Below are positions 52,203 to 60,572 of a stretch of DNA of 64,000 bases, in pieces. The translations under genes were made by a program, and so were the position numbers. Position 1 is the stretch's first letter; every line of letters starts with the position of its first letter. A model generated the notes under the pieces. It was not told the origin of the DNA and made no database searches. It saw nothing but the letters and a program-made list of their open reading frames with translations. Source of the DNA: Methanocella_A sp963769045 (GTDB taxonomy: Archaea > Halobacteriota > Methanocellia > Methanocellales > Methanocellaceae); the NCBI GenBank assembly GCA_963769045.1, contig CAVYKK010000013.1, forward strand, positions 124,001-188,000, written 5' to 3'.

Positions 52203-53108
52203 ATGGCGATCGTCGAGGGCACGGACCTGGTGAAGAACTATGACGGCCTGCAGGCTGTCGATCACGTCAGCTTCGCCATTGACCGGATGGAGTGCTTCGG
52301 CTTTCTCGGGCCCAACGGCGCCGGCAAGACCACGGTCATGAAAATGATCTATTGCCGCACGCCGGTGACCCACGGCGACGTCCTGGTTGACGGCGTCAGC
52401 GTACGGAAGGAGCCCCGTCGGGTCAAAGACATGATCGGGGTGGCGACGCAGGACGACACCCTGGACCGAGACCTGACGGTCTACGAGAACCTACTGGTAT
52501 ATTCGCGCTATTTCGACACGCCGAAGGCCGTGGCAAAGAAACGGATTATCGATCTGCTCGACCGGTTTGACCTGATGGAAAAGAGAGACACCAGCGTGGA
52601 CGACCTCTCGGGGGGCATGCGGCGGAAACTGATCGTCGCAAGGGCGCTGATCAACGATCCCAGTATCCTGATTCTCGACGAGCCCACGACCGGGCTCGAC
52701 CCGCAGGCCAGACGACAGATCTGGGACATGGTGATACGGCTTAAGTCAGAAGGCAAGACGATCATCCTGACCACCCACTACATGGACGAAGCCCAGGAGC
52801 TCTGCGATCGCATCGCGGTCATGTTCAACGGCAAAATACTGGAGTTCGGTTCACCAGAAGGCATGATCAGCCGTGTGGTCGGTCAGCACGTTTGCGAGAT
52901 TTACGCCCGGGACGAGGCCGCGGTGAAAGAGATCAGGAATAACATTTCGGGCAATATCGAGCAGGTAGGCAACCGCCTTTACGTATATGGCAATAACCCG
53001 GAAGAGCTGGCGATGAAGTGCGACGCGGTCAAGTCGGAATACCGGGTAGTGCGGAGGACCAATCTGGAGGACGTGTTCCTGAAGCTCACCGGCGGAAGGG
53101 AGATATAA
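52203..53108 (+). CDS. ABC-2 type exporter ATPase (NodI/DrrA-like)
   Basis: 301 residues. Walker A GPNGAGKTT, Q-loop VATQDDTLD, signature LSGGMRRKL, Walker B LILDEPTTGLDP, and switch TTHYMDEAQ. The C-terminal ~80 residues are the extension of the DrrA/NodI group. Pairs with the permease that follows; stop and start overlap as TAATG. Cargo unknown (lipid, glycan or drug). Confidence 0.9.
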   Translation: MAIVEGTDLVKNYDGLQAVDHVSFAIDRMECFGFLGPNGAGKTTVMKMIYCRTPVTHGDVLVDGVSVRKEPRRVKDMIGVATQDDTLDRDLTVYENLLVYSRYFDTPKAVAKKRIIDLLDRFDLMEKRDTSVDDLSGGMRRKLIVARALINDPSILILDEPTTGLDPQARRQIWDMVIRLKSEGKTIILTTHYMDEAQELCDRIAVMFNGKILEFGSPEGMISRVVGQHVCEIYARDEAAVKEIRNNISGNIEQVGNRLYVYGNNPEELAMKCDAVKSEYRVVRRTNLEDVFLKLTGGREI

Positions 53109-53884
53109 TGAGGATCGACCTGCCGTCGCTGCGGGCCCGGCACGTCTGGAGCCGCGACTATAACGTGTTCAAGAAATATTTCTTCTCGAGCATCCTGCCA
53201 TTCTTTGCCGAGCCGCTGTTGTACATTCTCGCCCTTGGCTACGGCCTGGGCTTCTTCGTGGGGAACATCGGCGACATACCATATCCCATGTTCCTGGCGC
53301 CGGGCATCCTCTCGTATTCGGCTATGTTCGCCGCCTCTTCCGAGTGTACGTATTCCACGTTCGTCCGCATGCACTTCCAGAAGACCTTCGACGCGGTGCT
53401 CAGCACTCCGATAAATATCGAGGACATCGTGCTGGGCGAGATTCTGTGGGCCGCCACCAAGAGCCTCATCAGCGGAATCTGCATCTTCGCCGTCATCTAT
53501 GCGCTCGGGCTGGTCAGGCTCGAGTCCTTCGTCATCATCCTGCCGACGGTTACGCTGGTCGGGCTCATGTTCGCGTCCCTGGGCATGTTTTTCACCTCGA
53601 TCGTGCCGACTATCGACTCGTTCAACTACTACTTCACGCTCGTGATTTCGCCCATGTTTCTGCTGTCAGGCGTATTCTTCCCGCTCAACGGCAGCAACCT
53701 GCCGGCCATCGTCCCCCTGATCGCCTGGTTCATGCCGCTGACCCACGCCGTCAATGTAATCCGTCCGGCGGCACTGGGCCATTACTCCTGGAGCTTCGCC
53801 GGGGACATCCTGTGGATGATAATATTCACCATATTCTTCTTCATAATCTCGACAGTGCTGATGAGACGCAGGATGATACAGTAA
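53108..53884 (+). CDS. ABC-2 type exporter permease (NodJ-like)
   Basis: 258 residues from ATG 53108. Six membrane helices; the family motif ISPMFLLSGVFFPL and LTHAVNVIRPAALG near the end are typical of ABC-2/NodJ permeases. With the ATPase upstream it forms a minimal exporter. Confidence 0.9.
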   Translation: MRIDLPSLRARHVWSRDYNVFKKYFFSSILPFFAEPLLYILALGYGLGFFVGNIGDIPYPMFLAPGILSYSAMFAASSECTYSTFVRMHFQKTFDAVLSTPINIEDIVLGEILWAATKSLISGICIFAVIYALGLVRLESFVIILPTVTLVGLMFASLGMFFTSIVPTIDSFNYYFTLVISPMFLLSGVFFPLNGSNLPAIVPLIAWFMPLTHAVNVIRPAALGHYSWSFAGDILWMIIFTIFFFIISTVLMRRRMIQ

Positions 53885-54005
53885 GCCGTGAGACGCTGGC
53901 TGATGATTAGGGTGTAAGTTATAATAAGATGAACAAAAATGGCCGGGCCCGTCGTTGCACACCAGGCAGGCGGTCGCTCGCGCGCGAGAACCGGACGGCA
54001 ACTTG

Positions 54006-54203
54006 CTACTCGTTGCGGATGATGCTCAGGTCGTTCTTGTCGCAGATCGCCGTGCCACACTCGCCGAAGTCGACCTCGAAGGTGTTCCGCCCGCTGCCGG
54101 CAATCTTGGCGATGATCACGCCTTCGGTCCCCTCGGGTATAGAATCCCCGTCGATAGAGACCTTGATCTCCCTCAGCAGCACTACGCGGTCGTTCTGGCG
54201 CAT
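54006..54203 (-). CDS. Small DUF4926-like protein
   Basis: 65 residues. NDRVVLLREIKVSIDGDSIPEGTEGVII and EVDFGE resemble DUF4926, a small SH3-like beta barrel often found with toxin-antitoxin systems. No toxin partner is adjacent. Weak identification. Confidence 0.6.
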   Translation of the reverse strand: MRQNDRVVLLREIKVSIDGDSIPEGTEGVIIAKIAGSGRNTFEVDFGECGTAICDKNDLSIIRNE

Positions 54204-54286
54204 ACTAAGAACTTGTGCCTTGATCTGGCTAAAACTTTTGCTTGCCCGCGATAACCCTTATTACACGTCCAAGCTATTGTATCATC

Positions 54287-55061
54287 ATGGACATCATCGC
54301 CATGACCATTGCAGGGTCCGACTCGGGCGGCGGCGCAGGCGTACAGGCCGATATCAAGACGTTCCAGGCGCTCGGAGTGCACGGGGCTATGTGCGATCAC
54401 GGCACTCACCTCGCAGAACACGACCGGCGTCCAGTCCGTTTTCGACGTGCCCTTGCCAGTCATCGCCAGCCAGATCGACTCGGTCATGGCCGACTTCCCG
54501 GTCCGTTACGCGAAGACAGGCATGCTGTCGCGGTCTGAGACCGTCCGGCTGGTGGCCGAAAAGGTGCGGCAGTACGGGCTCAAGGTCGTAGTCGACCCTG
54601 TCATGGCCGCGGAGGCGGGCGGAAGGCTGCTGAATCCCGATGCAGTCGACGCGCTGAAGAATGCGCTGCTGCCGCTGGCCGAGGTGACCACGCCGAACGT
54701 CTACGAGGCAGGCGTACTGTCCGGCGTCGAAGTCAGGGACATGGAATCGGCTGAGGAAGCCTGCAGAAAGATACACGCTCTCGGGGTTAGATTTGTCGTG
54801 CTAACCGGCGGCCACTTCGGCGGCAGGGACATCCTGTACGATGGAAAAAAATTCACTGTATTTGAAGGCCCGCTCGTCAAAGGCGGCACCCATGGCACAG
54901 GCTGCACCTACGCGGCGGCGATGACCGCGTACCTGGCGAAGGGAGAGACGATAGAAGATGCCTGCGACAGGGCCAAGCAGTTCGTGAAGGAAGCTGTTTT
55001 GAATTCGATGGACGTCGGCCATGGCGTGCATCCGGTCAACCCGGGCGGATGCCGGCGATAA
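54287..55061 (+). pseudogene. thiD: Hydroxymethylpyrimidine(-phosphate) kinase ThiD with one frameshift
   Basis: ATG 54287 starts IIAMTIAGSDSGGGAGVQAD, the ThiD nucleotide/substrate site, and ends its frame after GVHGA. One extra base at ~54389 must be skipped to read CAITALTSQNTTGVQSV and the rest (KVVVDPVMAAEAGGRLL; TTPNVYEAGVLSG; GTHGTGCTYAAAMTAYLA). With the skip the protein is full length (~257 residues) and all sites are intact. ThiD phosphorylates HMP twice for thiamine. The near-perfect remainder suggests a very recent mutation or a sequence error. Confidence 0.8.
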
Positions 55062-55139
55062 AACTTTTTTACCTCATGTTTGCCCTACGTTGCATTATAT
55101 CGGTTGAGTGTTCGTACGAAAGAGGATATATATGCCGAT

Positions 55140-55817
55140 ATGCGATTATTATTGGGAATGGTTATGGAAGGTGCCTTTTTAAGGAGACGGGGTGCGCGCT
55201 TCTGCGTCGCTGCGATCGCCGTATATGTCCTCTGCACGTTCGTATCTGCGTTCTTCCTGACCAAGCCGTTCGATCCGCTGGGTAACTGGATCGGCGACCT
55301 CGGGAATATAGCCTTCAACCCGCAAGGCGCGATCATCTACAACGGAGGCGTCGTCCTGGCAGGGCTGCTGCTTGCGCCGTTCATGCTGAGCCTGGCCTAC
55401 TGGCACATCGGCCCGCGGTGGTCGAGGCGTATGCTCATCGTGGCCGAGGCGGCGGGCCTTGGCCTGTGCCTTGGCATGGTTCTGCTGGGCCTGTTCCCCG
55501 AAAGCGCGGGAGGCCTCCACCTGCACCTGTCCGAGTTCGTCTACGTCGCCCTCACCGTGCTGATCTTCCTCGTTAACGTGGCGCTCTACCACAACGTCAG
55601 GTACCGGCTATGGGTGATTCCCTTTCTGGGGTTCGCAGCGTTCCTGGTGAACTGCGTGTTCATCGGCCTTTACCTCGCAGGCATCAAGCCTGCCCAGTTT
55701 CCCTTATACCTATGGCTATCCGTCTACCTGGCGTTCTTCTGGATATTCCTGTTCTGCTACAACGCCCTGGCGACCCGGGCGCCGGATTTGATGGACACCC
55801 GGCACGGTTTGCTGTGA
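55140..55817 (+). CDS. DUF998 family membrane protein
   Basis: 225 residues from ATG 55140 (ATG 55161 possible). About six helices; FDPLGNWIGDLGN and LHLHLSEFVYVAL fit the DUF998 pattern of conserved Asp/His in membrane helices. Function unknown. Confidence 0.75.
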   Translation: MRLLLGMVMEGAFLRRRGARFCVAAIAVYVLCTFVSAFFLTKPFDPLGNWIGDLGNIAFNPQGAIIYNGGVVLAGLLLAPFMLSLAYWHIGPRWSRRMLIVAEAAGLGLCLGMVLLGLFPESAGGLHLHLSEFVYVALTVLIFLVNVALYHNVRYRLWVIPFLGFAAFLVNCVFIGLYLAGIKPAQFPLYLWLSVYLAFFWIFLFCYNALATRAPDLMDTRHGLL

Positions 55818-55903
55818 AAAGGCGCATGGTAACGCGAACCCGCGCGCGAGCGGCCGGGCGGCCACAGTTATGCGATTAATAATTGTATCCTTGACTCAAT
55901 TGC

Positions 55904-56045
55904 CCAGGGCAGGCTTTTTGATCTTCCGCGTAGCGAAGCGGAGCGGTCATGCCGGAGGAGTCCAGCGGAGGCCGTTAGGCCGGAGCGACTATAGGGGGTG
56001 GGAGCCCCCTCTTGATCCATCGTAAGAAGAAGGGGAATCCAGCCC
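55904..56045. repeat. ~140-bp dispersed repeat, copy 2
   Basis: Matches 36340-36476 in order and direction. Ends CAGGGC and GCCCTG form an inverted repeat, and GGGGG-TGGGAG-CCCCC makes an internal hairpin. Located in the gap between the DUF998 gene and tRNA-Met; the remaining 55818-56190 shows no gene. Confidence 0.85.
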
Positions 56046-56190
56046 TGTTCAGAGTATAACTGGAATGACAGCAGGCACACGAAGAAGATAAAGCAAGGGC
56101 TAACGGGGGGAGAGCTGGCAAGATATTGGAATAATAATTAGAGTATGCATAGCTGCAAGTAAATACTAGAAAATAGTTTTATATATAAAG

Positions 56191-56297
56191 TGTCGGAGGG
56201 GGATCCGAACCCCCGACCTCCGGATGTCTCAGGTTTTAGGCGAAATTATTCATAACCCTATGAGTCCGACGCCCTAACCAGACTAGGCCACTCCGAC
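56191..56297 (-). tRNA. tRNA-Met (CAT), elongator type, with intron
   Basis: Acceptor GTCGGAG/CTCCGAC, D-arm GCCTAGTCTGGTTAGGGC, anticodon stem TCGGA/TCCGG with loop CTCATA interrupted after position 37 by a ~33-nt intron, T-arm GGGGG/CCCCC, discriminator A. The GACTCATA...GGAGGTC layout fits archaeal elongator Met. The exact 5' base (56297 or 56298) is uncertain because the T-loop can be aligned two ways. Confidence 0.88.
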
Positions 56298-56408
56298 ATC
56301 ACGATTCGACGTTTTGCATACTCTAAATACCATTCTATGATATAATTCTTATGGTTTCAGCCGGGCACGTGCAGCAATACGGCCTGTATCAAGACATATT
56401 AAAAATGG

Positions 56409-57128
56409 TTACGCTTTCCTGCGCAGCACTTCCACACGATCCTCGTAGCCGAGGTATACTTCGATAGCGTTGGTGAATATGCCGTGCTCTACCAGGCCGG
56501 GTATCTGTGACAGCTTTTCACCCAGGGCCGCGGGATTGTTAATAACGCCGAACTCTGCATCCATGATGAAATTACCGTTGTCCGATATGACCGGGCCGTC
56601 CTTGCCGCTGCCTGTGCGTACCTTACAGGTGCCGCCGAGCTTCTGAATCTTCTGCTCGACGAGCCTGCGGGCATAGGGCAACACCTCAATGGGTACAGAG
56701 CGGTTCAGCATGGCGCTGAACTTCTTATTATCGGACACGACGACGAACTTCTTTGCCGAACATGAGACGATCTTTTCCCTTGTGTGCGCGGCGCCGCCGC
56801 CCTTGATGACGTTCAGAGACGCGTCGACCTGGTCGGCGCCGTCGATGTCGATGTCCAGCACCGGCGACTCGTCCAGGCCGGTCAGAGGGATGCCGCACTC
56901 GATGGCCAGCGCCTCGGACGCATAGGAGGTCGGCACGCCCCTGATGTGCAGCCCATCCTCCGCAATGCGCCTTCCCAGTAACCTGATCGCAAAAGCCGTA
57001 GTGGAGCCCGTCCCCAGGCCCACGACCATCCCCTCGCTCACCAGCTCACAGGCTTTCTCTGCCGCGTTTTTCTTTTCGAGCTCACTGCCGGAAAGATTCT
57101 TCATTGTGGGAACAATAGCTTCGTACAT
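56409..57128 (-). CDS. rpiA: Ribose-5-phosphate isomerase A
   Basis: 239 residues from ATG 57128 (ATG 57104 possible). MVVGLGTGSTTAFAI, SLNVIKGGGAAHTREKIV, VPIEVLPYARRLV and DAEFGVINNPAALGEKLSQI are RpiA motifs with the catalytic Glu in TREK. Interconverts ribose-5-P and ribulose-5-P; in methanogens supplies ribose for nucleotides. Confidence 0.95.
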   Translation of the reverse strand: MYEAIVPTMKNLSGSELEKKNAAEKACELVSEGMVVGLGTGSTTAFAIRLLGRRIAEDGLHIRGVPTSYASEALAIECGIPLTGLDESPVLDIDIDGADQVDASLNVIKGGGAAHTREKIVSCSAKKFVVVSDNKKFSAMLNRSVPIEVLPYARRLVEQKIQKLGGTCKVRTGSGKDGPVISDNGNFIMDAEFGVINNPAALGEKLSQIPGLVEHGIFTNAIEVYLGYEDRVEVLRRKA

Positions 57129-57184
57129 GGAAAAACATTACGGTAAAACATAGAGTACAACTGATATACAATACAATTTATTTT

Positions 57185-57329
57185 AATTGCGATACGACGC
57201 CGGTGCTTGCTTCTTGTAAAAAGACATACCGGTCAATAGCTAATACTTCTCTTACTAATCGCGGTGCGACGCCCGTGCTTGCTTCTTGTTAATAATACAT
57301 ACGAGTCACTAGCAAATACTTCTCTTACT
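57185..57329 (+). repeat. Two outlying repeat units before element C
   Basis: Units start at 57185 (diverged, AATTGCGATACGACGCC) and 57257, then the element end at 57330; intervals 72 and 73. Confidence 0.9.
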
Positions 57330-57904
57330 AATCGCGGTGCGACGCCCGTGCTTGCTTCGCCGCACGTGCTACTACGGGTTTTTCCGGTGTTACGGTGTCG
57401 GGCGACGGGCTCGCACCTTCGTCGGCCCAACGCGCCTTCGGCGGCGTTGAGCCTCCTTTGCAAGCCCTGAAAAACGCGCTTTCAGCAGCGTTTTTCACAC
57501 CCGCCACCTACACACCCCTCGCACAGCTACGCGTGCGAAGGGGCAAGCCGAAAAAACCCTCCGCCTTCCGCGGAGAAGCACCAGCTACCCATACCAACAC
57601 TAGTATTGGCATCGATCCAACACTAGTCCGGATCGCGTGAGCCTTTGCTGCTCTCGCGGTCCGCGGAGGGTTTTTCTGGCCTCTGGCCCCTCGCACGCGA
57701 AGCTGTGCGAGGGGTGCGGAGGCGGCCGGGCAATGAACGCTGCCGAAGGCGCGTTGCTTAGCGCTTGCGAAGCGGTCAAGTCCGGCGCAGCGAAGCGCAG
57801 CCGGGCACGTCCGGCGAGGGTGCGAGCGCGGCCCGGACGGGGAGCACCGGAAAAACCCGGAGTAGCCCATGCGACGAAGTAAGCATGGGCGTCGCACCGC
57901 GATT
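57330..57904. repeat. Giant imperfect-palindrome dispersed repeat, copy C (575 bp)
   Basis: Left arm: AATCGCGGTGCGACGCCCGT, CTACTACGGGTTTTTCCGG, CACCCCTCGCACAGCTACG, AAACCCTCCGCCTTCCGCGG. Right arm, inverted: CGCGGTCCGCGGAGGGTTTT, CGAAGCTGTGCGAGGGGTGC, CCGGAAAAACCCGGAGTAG, GGGCGTCGCACCGCGATT. ACTAGT occurs twice near the centre. Its length is within 1 bp of copy A. Arg-rich open frames on both strands are not credible genes. Confidence 0.9.
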
Positions 57905-58105
57905 ATTATAGGAAGTAACGGATATCAGTCGTCACACATTCTTATTAGAAGCCGGCATGGGCGTCGCACCGCGATTGGTAATGGAAAGACCAAATTCTGC
58001 TGCTTTATTAACCTCTGATAATTGCCAGAACGCGGCCCCGACGGCATAGCACAGAAAAAACCCGGTGTGATACGCCCGACGAAGCAAGAGCAGACGCCGA
58101 CCCGA
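57905..58105 (-). repeat. Outlying unit and degenerate fragment after element C
   Basis: An inverted unit ends at 57976, 72 bp past the element. At ~58060-58105 a worn copy of the right end (ACCCGGTGTGATACGCCCGA, CAGACGCCGACCC) is recognisable. Confidence 0.75.
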
Positions 58106-58129
58106 GAAGAAAAATAATGGTATCTATTT

Positions 58130-58507
58130 TTATCTGCCGCTCACCTGCTTCTCAATAGCCGAGTATTGATCCATGAACGCCTTGATGTCGAGCGAACCGA
58201 GGGTGTCCACCACGCCGATGGCGGCGATAGCGGTGTTGCCGAGCATGATCGGCGCGATAATGACCGGTATTCCCTTGTATGCTCCGGACTCCGGCCTGCC
58301 CTTGACCACCCGGTTCTCGCGTATCGACTGCTCCAGCATCGGACCGGTATAGACTCTCGATTCGACTTTGCCGTTTTCTATCTGCACGCCGGGCCGGTCC
58401 CTGCTCCTGGCGGTGACCGGAAGCCCGGCAAAGAGGTGGTGCACGCACATGGCTATGCTTGCCAGATCATCGGCCGTCGCATCGGCAGTTATCGTAATCC
58501 TGTCCAT
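58130..58507 (-). CDS. DUF2111 family protein, copy 1
   Basis: 125 residues. Shares with copy 2 the segments AIAMSVHNV/SIAMCVHHL, PVTARSRDRPG/PVAVKSRDGSG, YKGIPVIIAPIM/YAGIPMYASAIF and AIAAIGVVDT/AVAAIGVIDT. I recall DUF2111 as a family confined to methanogens; it resembles a small ligand-binding (roadblock or GAF-like) domain. Function unknown. Confidence 0.8.
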   Translation of the reverse strand: MDRITITADATADDLASIAMCVHHLFAGLPVTARSRDRPGVQIENGKVESRVYTGPMLEQSIRENRVVKGRPESGAYKGIPVIIAPIMLGNTAIAAIGVVDTLGSLDIKAFMDQYSAIEKQVSGR

Positions 58508-58534
58508 AATCAGTAGATATGATTGCCCGTCGAC

Positions 58535-58939
58535 TTATTTTTTAGGGCGGGCAGGGTTCCCGGACTGCTGGCTGAGCGATTCGCTAATCTCGACGAACTC
58601 ATGCAGGCTGAGCAGCCCGGAGGTATCGATCACCCCGATGGCAGCCACCGCCCGGCCTGCTTCGTCGAAGATAGCCGAGGCGTACATAGGAATGCCGGCA
58701 TAGTCCCCACAGTCAGCGTAAGTTCTCTTTACAGGCTCTCCGCTGAATACGCTGTCCAGGGCTTTGCTGCCACAGGTCAGACCATCTAGCCGGCCGCCGG
58801 CTATGATCGCTCCCGATCCGTCCCGGGATTTGACGGCCACGGGCATCCTGCAGACTACGTTGTGTACCGACATGGCAATAGCGATTAGATTCTCTGGCGT
58901 CATACCGGACGCGTACTCAACATGCCTCATCGGATTCAT
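58535..58939 (-). CDS. DUF2111 family protein, copy 2
   Basis: 134 residues from ATG 58939 (ATG 58930 possible). A tandem, diverged relative of copy 1, 27 bp upstream on the same strand, so the two probably share a message and may form a heterodimer. Confidence 0.8.
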   Translation of the reverse strand: MNPMRHVEYASGMTPENLIAIAMSVHNVVCRMPVAVKSRDGSGAIIAGGRLDGLTCGSKALDSVFSGEPVKRTYADCGDYAGIPMYASAIFDEAGRAVAAIGVIDTSGLLSLHEFVEISESLSQQSGNPARPKK

Positions 58940-59110
58940 TCTTGGAAGTCGTTCTTTTATGTTTTACCGGTGGACAGGGTAGACGTGCCAGACAGAAAAT
59001 GTGGATGCGTGATCGTTCTCCGGACATTTCCGACTTTGAAACGTCTTCTTTACCGCCATTCTCCCCGGGCTAGAAAAGTTTTTAATGGATAGGGAGCAAT
59101 TCGCAGTCCG

Positions 59111-59806
59111 ATGGCCTTTGACCTGGCATTTGACTATACATTATTTATACAGGCTCTGGTAGGTGTCTTTGTCATTGTCAACCCGTTTGGCAACGTGCCG
59201 TTGTTCATCGCGCTCACCGCGAAGATGGACTCAATCGAACGGAAAGCGGCGATCGTCAAGTCGGTGGTCATCGCCACGGCCATCCTGCTGGTCTTCGCCC
59301 TCATCGGCCAGACCCTTTTCGACCTGCTCCACGTGTCACTCAGCTCGCTGCGGATTGCCGGAGGGCTGTTATTGCTGGCCATCGCCTTCGACATGCTGAT
59401 GGGCAAGAGCCCGGCCTCGCGAATCGACGCGGACGAGGAACGCGACGCGGTCGCCGTCACGCCGATGGCGACGCCGCTGATCGCCGGCCCGGGCGCCATG
59501 GGCACGGTCATGATCCTGATGAACGAGGCCCATACGAAGGCTGCGCATGCGGCTATGAGCAGCGTCCAGGAGACGGAATTGAAGCTGTGGATCATCGTGG
59601 CCATCCTGATCGCCATGGGCGCGGCATTCCTCGTCCTGATCAACTCCGAGCGTGTCTATTCGTTCGTCAAGAAGGACGGCTCGCGGGTGTTGACCAAGGT
59701 CATGGGTATCATACTGGCGACGATTGCCATTGAGATGGCCATCGGCGGCCTGCATGAGGCATTCCCGGTACTGGTCGGAGCAGCGGCTTCGGCGGCGGGC
59801 GTTTAA
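59111..59806 (+). CDS. MarC family integral membrane protein
   Basis: 231 residues, about six helices. VFVIVNPFGNVPLFIALTAK is the MarC signature, followed by SLRIAGGLLLLAIAFDML and TPLIAGPGAMGTVMILM. Transport substrate unknown; the family is widespread. The middle loop (SRIDADEERDAVAV) is acidic. Confidence 0.9.
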   Translation: MAFDLAFDYTLFIQALVGVFVIVNPFGNVPLFIALTAKMDSIERKAAIVKSVVIATAILLVFALIGQTLFDLLHVSLSSLRIAGGLLLLAIAFDMLMGKSPASRIDADEERDAVAVTPMATPLIAGPGAMGTVMILMNEAHTKAAHAAMSSVQETELKLWIIVAILIAMGAAFLVLINSERVYSFVKKDGSRVLTKVMGIILATIAIEMAIGGLHEAFPVLVGAAASAAGV

Positions 59807-60068
59807 GCCAGTCTAAGAATCTAAGTATAGTTTATCGCCATACATGGCGCTATGATCAGCGAGAATGCTCAATAGCCATTCAAATCATATAAAACGATTA
59901 ATATAATTTGTGCTCTACGTTAATTAAATAAATAGCTATTGACTATCATTAGTGCATAAGGGGGCTATAGTCCAGAGTAGTGTATCACTTGTTTCGGCGT
60001 AGGTAGCGATATGCATATATATTTCTTCATCAACGGTGGAATATCTGACTCTGCAGGATTTATTGATC

Positions 60069-60464
60069 ATGAGTGCCGCTGAGGGCGGAAAGCCCAGCAT
60101 AGCGATCGTGGACGACGAGCCGGATCTGCAAAAGCTCTATAAGCTGGCCATAGCGTCGAAAGGATACAGGATATCCTACGTCGCCAGCGATGGGACGGAC
60201 GCACTGGAGAAACAGCGAGCGGTCCCTGACAAGCCCGGCATCATTATCATGGACCACCGGATGCCCACGAAGAACGGCGTCGAGACTACGAAAGAAATCC
60301 TGTCGAAATACCCCGATACGAGAATCATTTTTGTCTCCGCTGACGAAGCAGTGGAGAAAGATGCAATGCAGGCCGGCGCTTCACGTTTTCTTAAGAAGCC
60401 GATATCACTGCGCGACCTGCTGAAAAATATCGACGAGGAAGCCGAGGCTGTAGTCGCTAACTAG
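60069..60464 (+). CDS. Stand-alone response regulator receiver protein
   Basis: 131 residues from ATG 60069. Acidic pocket IAIVDDEPDLQ, phosphorylation Asp in IIIMDHRMPTKNGVE, switch Ser in FVSADE, Lys in LKKPISLRDL. No output domain, so it likely signals by docking to a partner, as CheY does. No histidine kinase is adjacent. Confidence 0.92.
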   Translation: MSAAEGGKPSIAIVDDEPDLQKLYKLAIASKGYRISYVASDGTDALEKQRAVPDKPGIIIMDHRMPTKNGVETTKEILSKYPDTRIIFVSADEAVEKDAMQAGASRFLKKPISLRDLLKNIDEEAEAVVAN

Positions 60465-60466
60465 AC

Positions 60467-60511
60467 ATTGGACACAGAGGGCACTAAGGGCACTGAGGCC
60501 ACAAAGGGCAC
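60467..60511. repeat. Nonamer repeat after the response regulator gene
   Basis: GGACACAGAGGGCACTAAGG and related units, of the same type as at 31883 and 48764, immediately past the stop codon. Confidence 0.7.
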
Positions 60512-60572
60512 GCCGCGTGATATTTTGCACGTACCCCTGTATCCCTGCTCTGTATCCCAGTGTTTATGTAAA

